A stretch of 64,000 bases of DNA, from contig NZ_OZ246019.1 in NCBI RefSeq assembly GCF_965230805.1, positions 4,092,001 to 4,156,000 of the forward strand, in the 5' to 3' direction. This stretch comes from Marinifilum sp965230805 (GTDB lineage Bacteria > Bacteroidota > Bacteroidia > Bacteroidales > Marinifilaceae). Both the position numbers and the translations under genes were made by a program. Numbering within the stretch: the stretch's first letter is position 1; each line of letters starts with the position of its first letter. Below, in pieces: positions 28,421 to 36,832 of the stretch. The notes below the pieces were generated by a model. The model was not told where the DNA came from and searched no databases. It saw only the letters and a program-made list of their open reading frames with translations.

Positions 28421-30307
28421 CTATAAGAACCAAGGTTTATCATTAGTAACAGACATTTGCTCAACATCAACAATATCCCCAAACTCAGAAATGTATTCAG
28501 TTATAATTTTTGAATAATATATTGAGATAGGAACTGATTTAGCATTAAATCCTCTCCAATTTGCACCTGAAAGATTAATAATGTCTTGCAGATAAGATTT
28601 ATAATCTTCCACATTTGTACCAATATTAAGAAACTCTAAATGCACAGGATTTGACAGACGCTTATCCACAATCTCTTTACCATAATTTAATCCCTCAAAC
28701 CAAACTAAAAACTGGTTACTTGCTAATTGAATATAACTACTTTCATAAGGGACTAAAGTGTTGTGATTACTAAATCCAAAAAACCTATTGTCAACATTAA
28801 TCTTAACAACTGTAAAATCAAGATTAGACACTTCACTAATAGCTTGCTCTAATGCTTTTATTTCTGACCGTTTTATTTTAAATGGTAGGTGTAAAACGCA
28901 ACTTTTATAATTCGAGAAATCATCATTTGATAATAACTGAACTAAGCCATTTTGTAGACTCTGCAAGTAATTTGTTTCATCTTCGTCTTCAGCAAGTACT
29001 TCAAGTTTCTTATAAAGACCCGATGAATCAAGACAAATTGAGTAAGCAAAGAATCTCTGTATTTTACCTGTTTCTTTATCTTTCTTATGAGAAGAACCAA
29101 TCCCAAGTATTAGACAGTCAGTATTCGAAGGTTTAACTATCCAAGGTTTACCACCTAGCTTAGAGAAAACTTGTAATCCTATGTTGGAGGTTGACCATTT
29201 TAGAGTATTTCGAGCACTTAATTTTTGATAATTTAAGACTTGTAAAGGAATATCCTTCTTTAAGAATTGATACTTTAAAAAGTAATACGGCTCTGAATTA
29301 CCTTCTTCCTCTGAATAATCCTCAATAAATACGGCAATTGTTTTTTTATCTTTTGAAAACTCAACAACCTTATCAACTGCTTTCAAAAGTTCTGGATTTG
29401 AATAATCTGATATTGAAACCCTTTTCACTTTTGTTTTATCAAGCTTTATCTTAAACATGGCCTCCATACCTGGAAATGTACCAGGATTTGCTTTTCCAAT
29501 CAAGCTAAGAAAAATATCATTTGCGAAAGTTTTGAACCTATCTTCAAATATGAAAACAAACTGAACATCGTCCGACACAATATTTAAAGGGCCATAATTT
29601 TTTATTCCTAAAAATTGCGAACTTGAAGTCCTATTCTTAGAAAATATATATTGTTTCTTGTCTAAATGATTGCAAGAAACAGACATTAATTCATCGCTAA
29701 GGTTAATTACCGAATCTGATATATTAAAGGATTTAATGGATTGAAAATTACTTTTTAGAAAACTTTGAAAAAGTCTATGCTTATCCAAATAGTAGTTTTT
29801 ATTACTTCTATATTTTTCATCCAAGCTTAAACTGAAACGTTGTACTTCCTTATTAAATGGTGTATTTTCAGCTTTGCGAAATTTGAAATCAATCAAAAAA
29901 CCATGCTTATCTTCTTGCCGTAGATAGTATGGAGATAAAATCACTAATTGTTTTCCTTCATTAAATTCATTTACAGTAAACTGAATTTCGTTTATTTTAT
30001 ATCGTTGATAAAAAGAGTATTCAATAGTTAAGTTTGAATTTGTTACAGATTTCTTTAACGATTCAAACAAGTACCATTTTGTTAAATCAATATTATGGTT
30101 TGGGTGGCAAGAAAAACTCTCAAATCCATCTTCTTTATCAATAGACACATAATAGTTCTTTCTTTCTGTTGCCTCAGAATCAGGGAACAATCTATACCAT
30201 TTTAATCCAGAGTTTTTCTCTATTGCTCCTTCAATCTCCTTCCTGTAGATATTGAATTCAAACTCTTGGTCAATAATTGGTAAAAAATTTAATTTAATGT
30301 TACTCAT
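28421..30307 (-). CDS. Prokaryotic Argonaute, catalytically inactive PIWI
   Basis: 628 residues. The MID domain begins near FLGIKNYGPL (232-241) and contains YYFLKYQFLKKDIPLQVLN and NIGLQVFSKLGGKPW (375-389), typical of guide 5'-end binding regions. The PIWI domain (about 395-628) has LGIGSS (401-406), where the first catalytic Asp is Gly404, and LHLPFKIKRSE (472-482), where the second Asp region reads Leu-Pro. The end NWRGFNAKSVPISIYYS (583-599) is classic PIWI. Slicing is therefore not expected. The N-terminal 230 residues are N/APAZ-like by position, and no PAZ is obvious. It is the first gene of a two-gene operon with a SIR2 effector. It could be a long-B type or a short type with the APAZ region on the Ago chain. 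Confidence 0.85.
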   Translation of the reverse strand: MSNIKLNFLPIIDQEFEFNIYRKEIEGAIEKNSGLKWYRLFPDSEATERKNYYVSIDKEDGFESFSCHPNHNIDLTKWYLFESLKKSVTNSNLTIEYSFYQRYKINEIQFTVNEFNEGKQLVILSPYYLRQEDKHGFLIDFKFRKAENTPFNKEVQRFSLSLDEKYRSNKNYYLDKHRLFQSFLKSNFQSIKSFNISDSVINLSDELMSVSCNHLDKKQYIFSKNRTSSSQFLGIKNYGPLNIVSDDVQFVFIFEDRFKTFANDIFLSLIGKANPGTFPGMEAMFKIKLDKTKVKRVSISDYSNPELLKAVDKVVEFSKDKKTIAVFIEDYSEEEGNSEPYYFLKYQFLKKDIPLQVLNYQKLSARNTLKWSTSNIGLQVFSKLGGKPWIVKPSNTDCLILGIGSSHKKDKETGKIQRFFAYSICLDSSGLYKKLEVLAEDEDETNYLQSLQNGLVQLLSNDDFSNYKSCVLHLPFKIKRSEIKALEQAISEVSNLDFTVVKINVDNRFFGFSNHNTLVPYESSYIQLASNQFLVWFEGLNYGKEIVDKRLSNPVHLEFLNIGTNVEDYKSYLQDIINLSGANWRGFNAKSVPISIYYSKIITEYISEFGDIVDVEQMSVTNDKPWFL

Positions 30308-30497
30308 ATCATATCAATTTCCACTGTGGGCTTGTTAAATTTGGCTCTTTTGCAAGCTGAAGCATCAGCTTTGTGTGTTGGGGCTTGCAAATGTGCCAAA
30401 TGTGCGTTGGCTTTAGTTGTACGGTCTCTCTTTGCATGAAACACAACTATTAATTTGTGCACTGGTGCACTTATTTTTCTTATCTCAGAGTAAAAAG
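30308..30497. repeat. Palindrome-rich region upstream of Argonaute
   Basis: It contains GCAAGC/GCTTGC (about 30342 and 30385), AAGCTGA/TCAGCTT close together, and GTGCACTGGTGCAC near 30457. Weak in-frame peptides here look spurious. It probably includes the Argonaute promoter and a cassette-boundary-like structure. Confidence 0.45.
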
Positions 30498-30534
30498 GTG
30501 CACAATACACGCCATATTGGTATGTATTGTGCAC
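30498..30534. repeat. 12-bp perfect inverted repeat
   Basis: GTGCACAATACA (30498-30509) and TGTATTGTGCAC (30523-30534) around a 13-nt loop. The motif GTGCACTTATTTTT occurs twice nearby (about 30465 and 30529). It could be an operator or a recombination site upstream of the Argonaute operon. Confidence 0.6.
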
Positions 30535-30636
30535 TTATTTTTGATTCACGATTCCAAATCTAAGAATTATAATCAATATTATCACGATTCAACAGGCAAC
30601 AATTCGCATTGGGTTTGTTGAATATGGATCAATGCC

Positions 30637-30654
30637 ATTTTGATGCATCAAAAT
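30637..30654. repeat. 18-bp perfect palindrome
   Basis: ATTTTGATGCATCAAAAT is a perfect palindrome in the non-coding stretch between the Argonaute operon and the repeat array. It has operator-like symmetry but no known match. Confidence 0.6.
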
Positions 30655-30740
30655 AAACATATCATACCTTTAGGTCTGGATGATTTACAACCGTATGGCA
30701 ATTGAAAACAGAACAAAAAAGCATTGTCGGAGAAAATGAC

Positions 30741-31302
30741 TGTAGAAATTCTCTAGGCACATTGTTCAAAAGACAAGGCCCTATGAAATTCCCTAGGGGC
30801 GTTGTTCAAAAGACAATGCCCTATGAAATTCTCTAGGAGCATTGTTCAAGTGACAATGCCCTATGAAATTCCCTAGGAGCGTTGTTCAAAAGACAATGCC
30901 CTATGAAATTCTTTAGGCACATTGTTCAAAAGACAATGCCCTATGAAATTCTTTAGGCGCATTGTTCAAAAGACAATGCCCTATGAAATTCTTTAGGCGC
31001 ATTGTTCAAAAGACAATGCCTTATGAAATTCCCTAGGGTCATTGTTCAAAAGACAACGCCCTATGAAATTCTCTAGGGGCATTGTTCAAAAGACAATGCC
31101 CTATGAAATTCCCTAGGGGCGTTGTTCAAAAGGCAACCGCCCTATGAAATTCTCTAGGAGCATTGTTCAAAAGACAACCGCCCTATGAAATTCTCTAGGG
31201 GCATTGTTCAAAAGACAATGCCCTATGAAATTCTCTAGGAGCGTTGTTCAAAAGACAATGCCTTATGAAATTCCCAAGGACCATTGTTCGAAAGGAAAAA
31301 GG
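30741..31302. repeat. Array of fourteen 40-bp two-hairpin tandem repeats
   Basis: Units begin at 30741 and recur every 40-41 bp to 31263. Each holds two potential hairpins: GCATTGT-loop-ACAATGC (7 bp) and CCCTA-loop-TAGGG. There are no spacers, so it is not a CRISPR. The copy near 31115-31140 has GCGTTG with CAACCGC, which keeps pairing by an A-T to G-C change apart from one bulged base. No ORF runs through it. Confidence 0.9.
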
Positions 31303-31560
31303 GCTTTTAAAACTTTTAGGGCTTTGACTTTTGAGAAAAACGGTTTTTGAATTTAAAAAAGCGGATTGTCACTTAAACAATGTCTGTATGAATTTTAAAA
31401 TGGCCATTGTCACTTGAACAATGGCCATTTTGAATTTAATTTTGGCATTGTCAGTCGATCAAAGTGCGTTTTTAAATTCAAAAACCTTTTTTCCTTTCGA
31501 TCAATGCTCCTAGAGAATTTTAATATGCCATTGTCAATCGATCAAGGCAGTTAATAAATT
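31303..31560. repeat. Degenerate and inverted continuation of the hairpin array
   Basis: GGTTTTTGAATTTAAAAA (31342-31359) has a perfect reverse complement at 31469-31486. Between them are GGCCATTGTCACTTGAACAA-type hairpins. GCTCCTAGAGAATTTT near 31505 is the 40-bp unit in the opposite orientation. Confidence 0.7.
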
Positions 31561-31579
31561 TCTTAGACAGCTTGGTTTC

Positions 31580-31870
31580 TAAAACAGACAAGCTTTGAGT
31601 CCTTGTTGTATTCCTTAGTGGTAAATTATTGATACCCTCAACTTAAAGTGAGAGCATCAAGAAAGGAATCATTAGCAAACAAGCTTTGTGTTCCTTGGTG
31701 GGTTTCTTCCTTATTCCTTAGTGGTAAACTATTGATACCCTCAACTTAGAGTGAGAGCATCAAAAACAAATGAATCATTAGCAAAAAACCTTTGTGAGCC
31801 TTGTTGAGTTCCTTCCTTATTCCTGAGCGGTAAATTATTGATACCTTCAACTTAAAGTGAGAGCATCAAA
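31580..31870. repeat. Three tandem copies of a ~105-bp hairpin unit
   Basis: Each copy contains TTCCTTAGTGGTAAA (or a close variant), then TTGATACC(C/T)TCAACTT and AGTGAGAGCATCAA, which form an imperfect hairpin with matching TTGAT/ATCAA ends. Copies start near 31583, 31679 and 31788. Non-coding. Confidence 0.75.
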
Positions 31871-31921
31871 ATATTTTATTATCCTGGGGATTACATTTTC
31901 ATGCTTTGAGACGAATTTCTC

Positions 31922-33196
31922 CTAAGCCAATTCAACTACTGTAATCTCCGGTGGCATTCCAATTCTTCCTGGAAAACCGATGTAACCAAATCCACGGTTT
32001 ACATACAAGTATTGATCTGCTTCGCGATACAATCCGCCCCAGCGAGGGTATTTGTATTGTACCGGACTCCATTTAATTCCTACAGCTTCAATTTCAATTC
32101 CAAACTGCATACCGTGTGTGTGTCCTGCAAAAGTGAGGTCGATATTGGTCGTTTTAATTACCTCTTCGTCCCAATGCGAAGGGTCGTGGCTCAATAATAT
32201 TTTAAAGGGTAGGTTTTCGCTATTTTGGGTTGCTTTTTTTAAATCGCCATGCTGTGGGAAAGGGGGTTTACCCCAATTTTCAACTCCTATCAAGGCAATT
32301 TCTTCGCCCATAATGGTAATGGTTTCGGTTTCGTTCAACAACAAACGAAATCCCATTTCTTTATGAAAATGCTTAATTGCAGCAAGGTTTTTTGCTTTAT
32401 CTTCTTCTGATCGCCAGTAGGAATAGTCGCCGTAATCGTGATTTCCGAGAATGGAGTATTTTCCAATTTTAGCTTTCATTTTAGATAAAACAGGAGCCCA
32501 TCCATCGGTTTCCTCGGCAAAGTTGTTTACCAAATCACCGGTAAATACGATTAAATCGGGTTCTTGTTCGTTAATCAATTCAACGGCTTTTTTAATTTTA
32601 TCGAAGTTTTTGTTAAAACTCCCCAGGTGCATATCCGATATCTGAACAATTTTTAATCCCTTAAATGCTTTCGGAAGATTATCGAAGCTGATACTTTCGC
32701 GCATTACTCTGTAGTTAAATTTTCCTTTGGTTACACCGTAAAGGATAGATGCAAATGGGATGGCAGCCAATATCAATCCCATTTGATATAAAAACTCAGA
32801 TCTCTCCATCTTTTTCTTCGAATTAAATTGTGGTACACTTTTATTCCTTCTCTTGCTAAACCATTTAATGGTTCTCCTAATCGCCCCTTGTATATCCTTT
32901 ATTATGACGAAAAATATGAATACAAATTTTGGAAAATAAAATAAGGCAAAGCCAGCTACCAAATAGCCGCTGTAAATGTATGCATCGGCTTCTTGCACAT
33001 GTTTAATTCCAAACATGAAAGTGGTAAATGCTGCGAAAATAAAAATCGAAATGCCCCAAAATACAATCCTAAGTGATTGTTGTGCAAGAGGGTACTTAAT
33101 TCTTGCAATCAGAGGTTTTATGCCTCGATAGGTGTAAATGTCTACCAACAACATAAATAATAATAGAGGTATTAACAGATAAACGCTTGCTCTCAT
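31922..33196 (-). CDS. Membrane-anchored metallophosphoesterase
   Basis: 424 residues. Three hydrophobic helices in the first 110 residues and one near 140-160 anchor the protein. The calcineurin-like domain follows with the full metal-site set: SDMHLG (D-x-H), FTGDLVNN, LGNHDYG, LLSHDPSH and GHTHGMQFG. The architecture matches YkuE/YpbG-type membrane phosphoesterases, some of which act on lipid or UDP-sugar substrates. Substrate here unknown. Stand-alone gene behind a 1.4-kb repeat region. Confidence 0.9.
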   Translation of the reverse strand: MRASVYLLIPLLLFMLLVDIYTYRGIKPLIARIKYPLAQQSLRIVFWGISIFIFAAFTTFMFGIKHVQEADAYIYSGYLVAGFALFYFPKFVFIFFVIIKDIQGAIRRTIKWFSKRRNKSVPQFNSKKKMERSEFLYQMGLILAAIPFASILYGVTKGKFNYRVMRESISFDNLPKAFKGLKIVQISDMHLGSFNKNFDKIKKAVELINEQEPDLIVFTGDLVNNFAEETDGWAPVLSKMKAKIGKYSILGNHDYGDYSYWRSEEDKAKNLAAIKHFHKEMGFRLLLNETETITIMGEEIALIGVENWGKPPFPQHGDLKKATQNSENLPFKILLSHDPSHWDEEVIKTTNIDLTFAGHTHGMQFGIEIEAVGIKWSPVQYKYPRWGGLYREADQYLYVNRGFGYIGFPGRIGMPPEITVVELA

Positions 33197-33468
33197 TCGT
33201 TTAAATAAAGTTTTTTAAAATGATGTTTTTCAGTCTCTACCAAAACATTTATCAATTAGCAATTGTTTTGTTTTTTACGATAGAATTTGAAATGGTTTTA
33301 TGGCATCAGGTTCTTAGGCTTGTGCTTTTAAAATCAGCCTCAAATATATGCAATTTAATACTAGTAAGTCCTTAATAATTGTTAAAAAAGACTTATATTC
33401 AAAATTCGGTTGAGTGCTTGTTTGTTACTCTTTTACATTGTCACTTTTTCACTTTTAAATTATTGTTT

Positions 33469-34041
33469 ATGTCACAACACATTCACGAATTAATCGATAA
33501 AAGATGGAGTCCGCGATCTTTCGCAAATAAGGCGATAGAGATGGATAAGCTTGAAAAGTTGTTTACGGCAGCTTCGTATGCGGCATCGTGTTACAACGAA
33601 CAACCATGGCGATTTGTTTATGCCACAAATGAATATCCCGAAGGGTATAAGCAACTGTTTTCCTGTTTGGGAGAGTTTAACCAGATGTGGGTAAAAACTG
33701 CGCCTGTAATTATTTTAACCCTTGTTGCCAAAAATTTTGCCCGCAATCAAAATCCCAATGCTCATGCTCAGCACGATTTGGGTTTGGCAATTGGAAACAT
33801 GTCGGTACAGGCCATGAGCATGGATTTGTATTTGCATCAAATGGCAGGGTTTTCGGTAGAAAAAGCAATAGAGGTTTTTAATATTCCTGATGATTTTGAA
33901 CCGGTTACGATGATAGCTGTTGGCTATTTGGGTGATCCGAGCCAGTTACCGGATAGTATAAGGGAAATGGAATCGCCCAAGCGTGATAGAAAAAATTTAG
34001 ACCAATTGTTGTTTGATGGCGATTGGGAGAAATTAAAATAA
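33469..34041 (+). CDS. Nitroreductase family protein
   Basis: 190 residues from the ATG at 33469 (MSQHIHELIDKRWSPRSFAN); the frame extends 30 codons further up without conserved sequence. RWSPRSF, the SCYNEQPWRFVYA FMN-binding segment, the AIGNMSVQAMSMDLYLHQMAGFS helix and TMIAVGYLGDP are typical of FMN-dependent nitroreductase-fold oxidoreductases that use NAD(P)H. Physiological substrate unknown. Confidence 0.9.
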   Translation: MSQHIHELIDKRWSPRSFANKAIEMDKLEKLFTAASYAASCYNEQPWRFVYATNEYPEGYKQLFSCLGEFNQMWVKTAPVIILTLVAKNFARNQNPNAHAQHDLGLAIGNMSVQAMSMDLYLHQMAGFSVEKAIEVFNIPDDFEPVTMIAVGYLGDPSQLPDSIREMESPKRDRKNLDQLLFDGDWEKLK

Positions 34042-34049
34042 GGCAAATA

Positions 34050-34081
34050 AAAAAGGCTCTCATGATGGGAGCCCTTTTTAT
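34050..34081 (+). terminator. Terminator after nitroreductase gene
   Basis: GGCTCTCA and TGGGAGCC pair across a short loop (one mismatch), flanked by A5 and T5. Confidence 0.8.
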
Positions 34082-34212
34082 TGATAATTTATGTGATAAC
34101 TTGTATCCTTTTAATTCAATCGTGAATTTGAATTAATAAGGGCGCAATATAATAAAAAAAGACTACAGTGTCTTTTTATTGTGATAGATTTTAATTGTTA
34201 TCGCGATTAAAT

Positions 34213-34282
34213 CATGAAACGGGCATGATTCAGTACACAGGATAATGATTATTCTGATCTTGCTGCTTTCATCTTACAAATG
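34213..34282 (+). repeat. REP-like palindromic repeat, copy R5
   Basis: ATGAAACGGGCATGATT, a shortened loop side, then AATGATTATTCTGATC and GCTTTCATCTTACAAATGG. Confidence 0.7.
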
Positions 34283-34379
34283 GACAAAATGATAAAGAGG
34301 TGAAATAAGTGTTCATGCAAATGCTGTTATCATCTCTATTCGAGGATATAAAAACAACAAATCAAAAAAATATAAACAG

Positions 34380-35090
34380 ATGAAAAATGTAATTCTATTG
34401 GTAGTTATACTAAGTGTTGGTATGGGATTATATGCCCAAACCAATCATCCTACTTTAATTGTTAAAGGGGAGAGCAAGCTATTTCAACAGCCGGATATTG
34501 TAGAAATATCTGTAAATATAAGTACCAAGACAAGTGAATATGAGACTTGTTTGTCCAAAAATTTATCGGATGTTGATCGATTAAAAAAATCGCTACAATT
34601 GGCAAAGATCAAGAGCTTGCAGATATTTGACACGGGTCAGAGAATTAATGAGGATAGAGTTTACTCATCGGGCAGGCAAGTGGCTGATGGTTACCGTGCC
34701 AATTATGGTATTAAACTAAAGTTGGAAGCCAAACCTAAAATCATTCATTCTTGTTTAGAGGTTTTAAAATCATCCGATATTGAGTTGAACTACAATGCTA
34801 ATTATGGATTAAGTCCTGAATTGATAAAGGCGACTGAAGCCAAGCTGATATTAATGGCTGTTAAGGATGCCAAAATCAAAGCTAAGGTGTTGGCAGAATC
34901 GGCAGAGGTTCAGATTAAAAGCATTCAGAATATCAATTACGGAGCGGCAAAAAGCCTATTTGGAGCCAAGCAATACATGAGCGAAATGAGAATGGATAAG
35001 GCTGGGTATTCGGGATCACAATCGTTCACCAATCCAGACCCTATTGTGTTAACTGATCATGTTGAGATTATTTACACATTGGCTGAGTAA
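34380..35090 (+). CDS. SIMPL-domain (DUF541) exported protein
   Basis: 236 residues: signal peptide to LYAQ, then the SIMPL core starting LIVKGESKLFQQPDIVEISVNIST. The family forms oligomeric periplasmic rings or channels in some bacteria and is linked to oxidative stress in E. coli YggE. The ending DPIVLTDHVEIIYTLAE is the conserved last strand. A terminator hairpin lies 127 bp downstream, shared with the convergent redoxin gene. Specific role unknown. Confidence 0.85.
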   Translation: MKNVILLVVILSVGMGLYAQTNHPTLIVKGESKLFQQPDIVEISVNISTKTSEYETCLSKNLSDVDRLKKSLQLAKIKSLQIFDTGQRINEDRVYSSGRQVADGYRANYGIKLKLEAKPKIIHSCLEVLKSSDIELNYNANYGLSPELIKATEAKLILMAVKDAKIKAKVLAESAEVQIKSIQNINYGAAKSLFGAKQYMSEMRMDKAGYSGSQSFTNPDPIVLTDHVEIIYTLAE

Positions 35091-35216
35091 TGCCAATATA
35101 AGTGTTGTTAGAAGGAGGGCACTCGACTGGCAACTTCCACTTAAGATAAGAGATTAAAAAGGCACTTAAACTGAAAGGGGCATACATCGAAACTTTTTCT
35201 TTGGATGGTATAAAAC

Positions 35217-35245
35217 AAGGGCTGTTATTTTTAACAGCCCTTTAT
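35217..35245. terminator. Bidirectional terminator
   Basis: AAGGGCTGTTA and TAACAGCCCTT pair perfectly around a TTTT loop, between convergent genes. Confidence 0.88.
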
Positions 35246-35259
35246 TTATAATTATTGTG

Positions 35260-35859
35260 TTAGCTTTTTGATTTGATCGAGCATCCAATTGCTTTTGTAT
35301 TGGTAAGCTCAGGTTTTTTGCCCTTTAGCAGGGAATTGATTGCATTTTCAACATATTTATCATTTGCTTTCGAAGCGTCTTTGTAATTGTTATCGATGGC
35401 ACCAATGTATTCTACAGTAAGATTACTCCCATTTTTGCTTAGGATGTAAACATGAGGAGTTTTAGTTGCTCCATAATGCTTGTAAACTTCTTGTTTGGCA
35501 TCGAATAAATAGGGGAAAGTAAAGCCTTTTTCTTTGGCTCTTTTTTGCATTCCTTCAAACGAGTCACCAGGAACAATTGCAGGATCATTAGGATTAATGG
35601 CAATTACAGGAAAACCTTTCTTCTTGTATTTTTTATCGATATCAATCATTCTATCCTCGTAAGCCACTGCATACGGACAATGATTGCATGTAAAAATTAC
35701 CACAAAGCCTTTAGCATCCTTATAATCTGCCAGTGAAATGTGTTTGCCATCGATATTTTTTAGTTTAAAATCTTTGGCCGAATCGCCTACTTTGTATCCT
35801 TTAGCTTGTATCGCTATGGCTGATATAAGCAAAACGCTAAGTAATATTACTTTTTTCAT
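35260..35859 (-). CDS. Exported thioredoxin-fold redoxin
   Basis: 199 residues with a signal peptide (to IAIQAKG). An AhpC/TSA-like redoxin fold carries a thioredoxin-style CNHCPY motif (about 55-60), and KTPHVYILSKNG contains the cis-Pro region. Probably a periplasmic thiol oxidoreductase. It is followed upstream, 72 bp away on the same strand, by a TlpA-like gene, so the two may be cotranscribed or at least function together. Partner not known. Confidence 0.85.
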   Translation of the reverse strand: MKKVILLSVLLISAIAIQAKGYKVGDSAKDFKLKNIDGKHISLADYKDAKGFVVIFTCNHCPYAVAYEDRMIDIDKKYKKKGFPVIAINPNDPAIVPGDSFEGMQKRAKEKGFTFPYLFDAKQEVYKHYGATKTPHVYILSKNGSNLTVEYIGAIDNNYKDASKANDKYVENAINSLLKGKKPELTNTKAIGCSIKSKS

Positions 35860-35931
35860 TTTTATAAAAATTAGTTAATATTTAAAAACTTGAGTAGCAT
35901 TTAATTTTCCGAGTATGCGTAAAGAATTCAT

Positions 35932-36417
35932 CTATTTTTTATTGATGTGATCAATCGTCTTTGCCAGTTCATAATAGGTTACTTTTCCGGCAAAGAATTT
36001 TCGTTTGTCTTTTTTATATACAACAGTGGCTGGCAATGCTCCATCCCACTTGTTATCTACTTTGCTGATCCATGCGTTTGAATCGGGATCATCAAGTATT
36101 AGCACTTCGGCATTAATCTTCTTATTCTTGAGAAAAGCTGTGAGACGATCCTCTACTTTCGAACCAAAATCTAAACTTACCAGTAGGATTTTAACTTTTT
36201 TGTTCTGATATGATTTTCTGATGTGTTCAAATTCCGGCAGCTCTTCTACACACGGTTTGCACCACATGGCCCAAAAATTCATCACATAAGTGGTGTCGTT
36301 CTGAATGTGCAGTCTGGGCTCCAGCTCTTCGAAATCTACTGTTTTAATTTTTTGAGCTATGCTTTTAAAACCAATGGCAAGTAGCACAACAAACAAGCAA
36401 AGTATCTTTTTATTCAT
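35932..36417 (-). CDS. TlpA-like periplasmic thioredoxin
   Basis: 161 residues with an N-terminal signal (MNKKILCLFVVLLAIGFKSIAQ). The thioredoxin motif WAMWCKPCVEELPEF has an intact CxxC, and ALPATVVYKKDKRKF carries the cis-Pro. It probably reduces disulfides in periplasmic proteins. First gene of a likely two-gene unit with the redoxin downstream. Confidence 0.88.
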   Translation of the reverse strand: MNKKILCLFVVLLAIGFKSIAQKIKTVDFEELEPRLHIQNDTTYVMNFWAMWCKPCVEELPEFEHIRKSYQNKKVKILLVSLDFGSKVEDRLTAFLKNKKINAEVLILDDPDSNAWISKVDNKWDGALPATVVYKKDKRKFFAGKVTYYELAKTIDHINKK

Positions 36418-36589
36418 TGTTAATATACAAATAAGACTTACAAGTATTAAATATAAGGTTAATCGTTGAAAATGAATAGTCTAACTTGTTATTGAATTGT
36501 TAAAAGTGGGATGATTAAAGACTTTCAGGTTTTGATTTACAAGCTTCAAAAATTTTATTTCGATCTGTTTGTCAGTTCCTTTAATTTTC

Positions 36590-36680
36590 GGATGTAAGCT
36601 GTAAGATCAAAATAATTATTAGCCTCTGTGTTTAATATTTTACGTCGAACTCACGTTATTTATTTTATCATGCCCGTTTC
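36590..36680 (-). repeat. REP-like repeat R6 interrupted by a MITE end
   Basis: In reverse orientation, GTAAGATCAAAATAATTATT and TGTGTTTAATA form one half and TTATCATGCCCGTTTC the other. Between them lies TTTTACGTCGAACTCACGTT, a bare MITE terminus. A MITE inserted here and was later mostly deleted. Confidence 0.7.
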
Positions 36681-36717
36681 TTAATTTGTTAAAGTGAGGT
36701 TTATAAAATTATTTTTA

Positions 36718-36725
36718 TACATTTG
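36718..36725 (+). promoter_or_regulatory. -7 promoter element of the pheA leader transcript
   Basis: TACATTTG matches the Bacteroidota -7 consensus TAnnTTTG exactly. A start site about 7-8 bp later (about 36733) would place leader peptide 1 some 17 nt into the RNA. No good TTTG element is found at the usual distance upstream. Confidence 0.6.
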
Positions 36726-36749
36726 TGATGCAAGAGTAAAACACAAATA

Positions 36750-36797
36750 ATGAACAGATCTCATACAAACCGATTTTTTTTCTTTTTTAGCATGTAA
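36750..36797 (+). CDS. pheL: Phenylalanine leader peptide 1
   Basis: A 15-residue ORF, MNRSHTNRFFFFFSM, with five consecutive Phe codons at 36774-36788. Its Phe codons overlap RNA segment 1 (36782-36793), which pairs with segment 2 (36797-36808). A ribosome stalled for charged tRNA-Phe would cover segment 1 and free segment 2 to pair with segment 3, blocking terminator 1. The product has no expected function other than as a sensor. Confidence 0.85.
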   Translation: MNRSHTNRFFFFFSM

Positions 36798-36808
36798 TGC
36801 TAAAAAGG
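36782..36808 (+). promoter_or_regulatory. Attenuator 1 pause hairpin (segments 1:2)
   Basis: CTTTTTTAGCAT pairs with ATGCTAAAAAGG around a 3-nt loop. TAAAAAGG of segment 2 is also complementary to CCTTTTTTA at 36836-36844 (segment 3), giving the alternative antiterminator. Confidence 0.8.
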
Positions 36809-36832
36809 TTTTGTGTGATAAAAATATTAACT

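Noticed and set aside
27360..30307. Direct assignment as a standard SPARSA system
   Set aside because: The SIR2 protein is too short to include APAZ and the Argonaute is longer than typical short forms, so the subtype is left open.
30304..30534. 76-residue minus-strand ORF upstream of the Argonaute gene
   Set aside because: It covers a palindrome-rich region, has no recognisable domain, and its sequence follows the inverted repeats.
30741..31302. CRISPR array
   Set aside because: Repeats are directly abutted with no variable spacers and there are no cas genes nearby.
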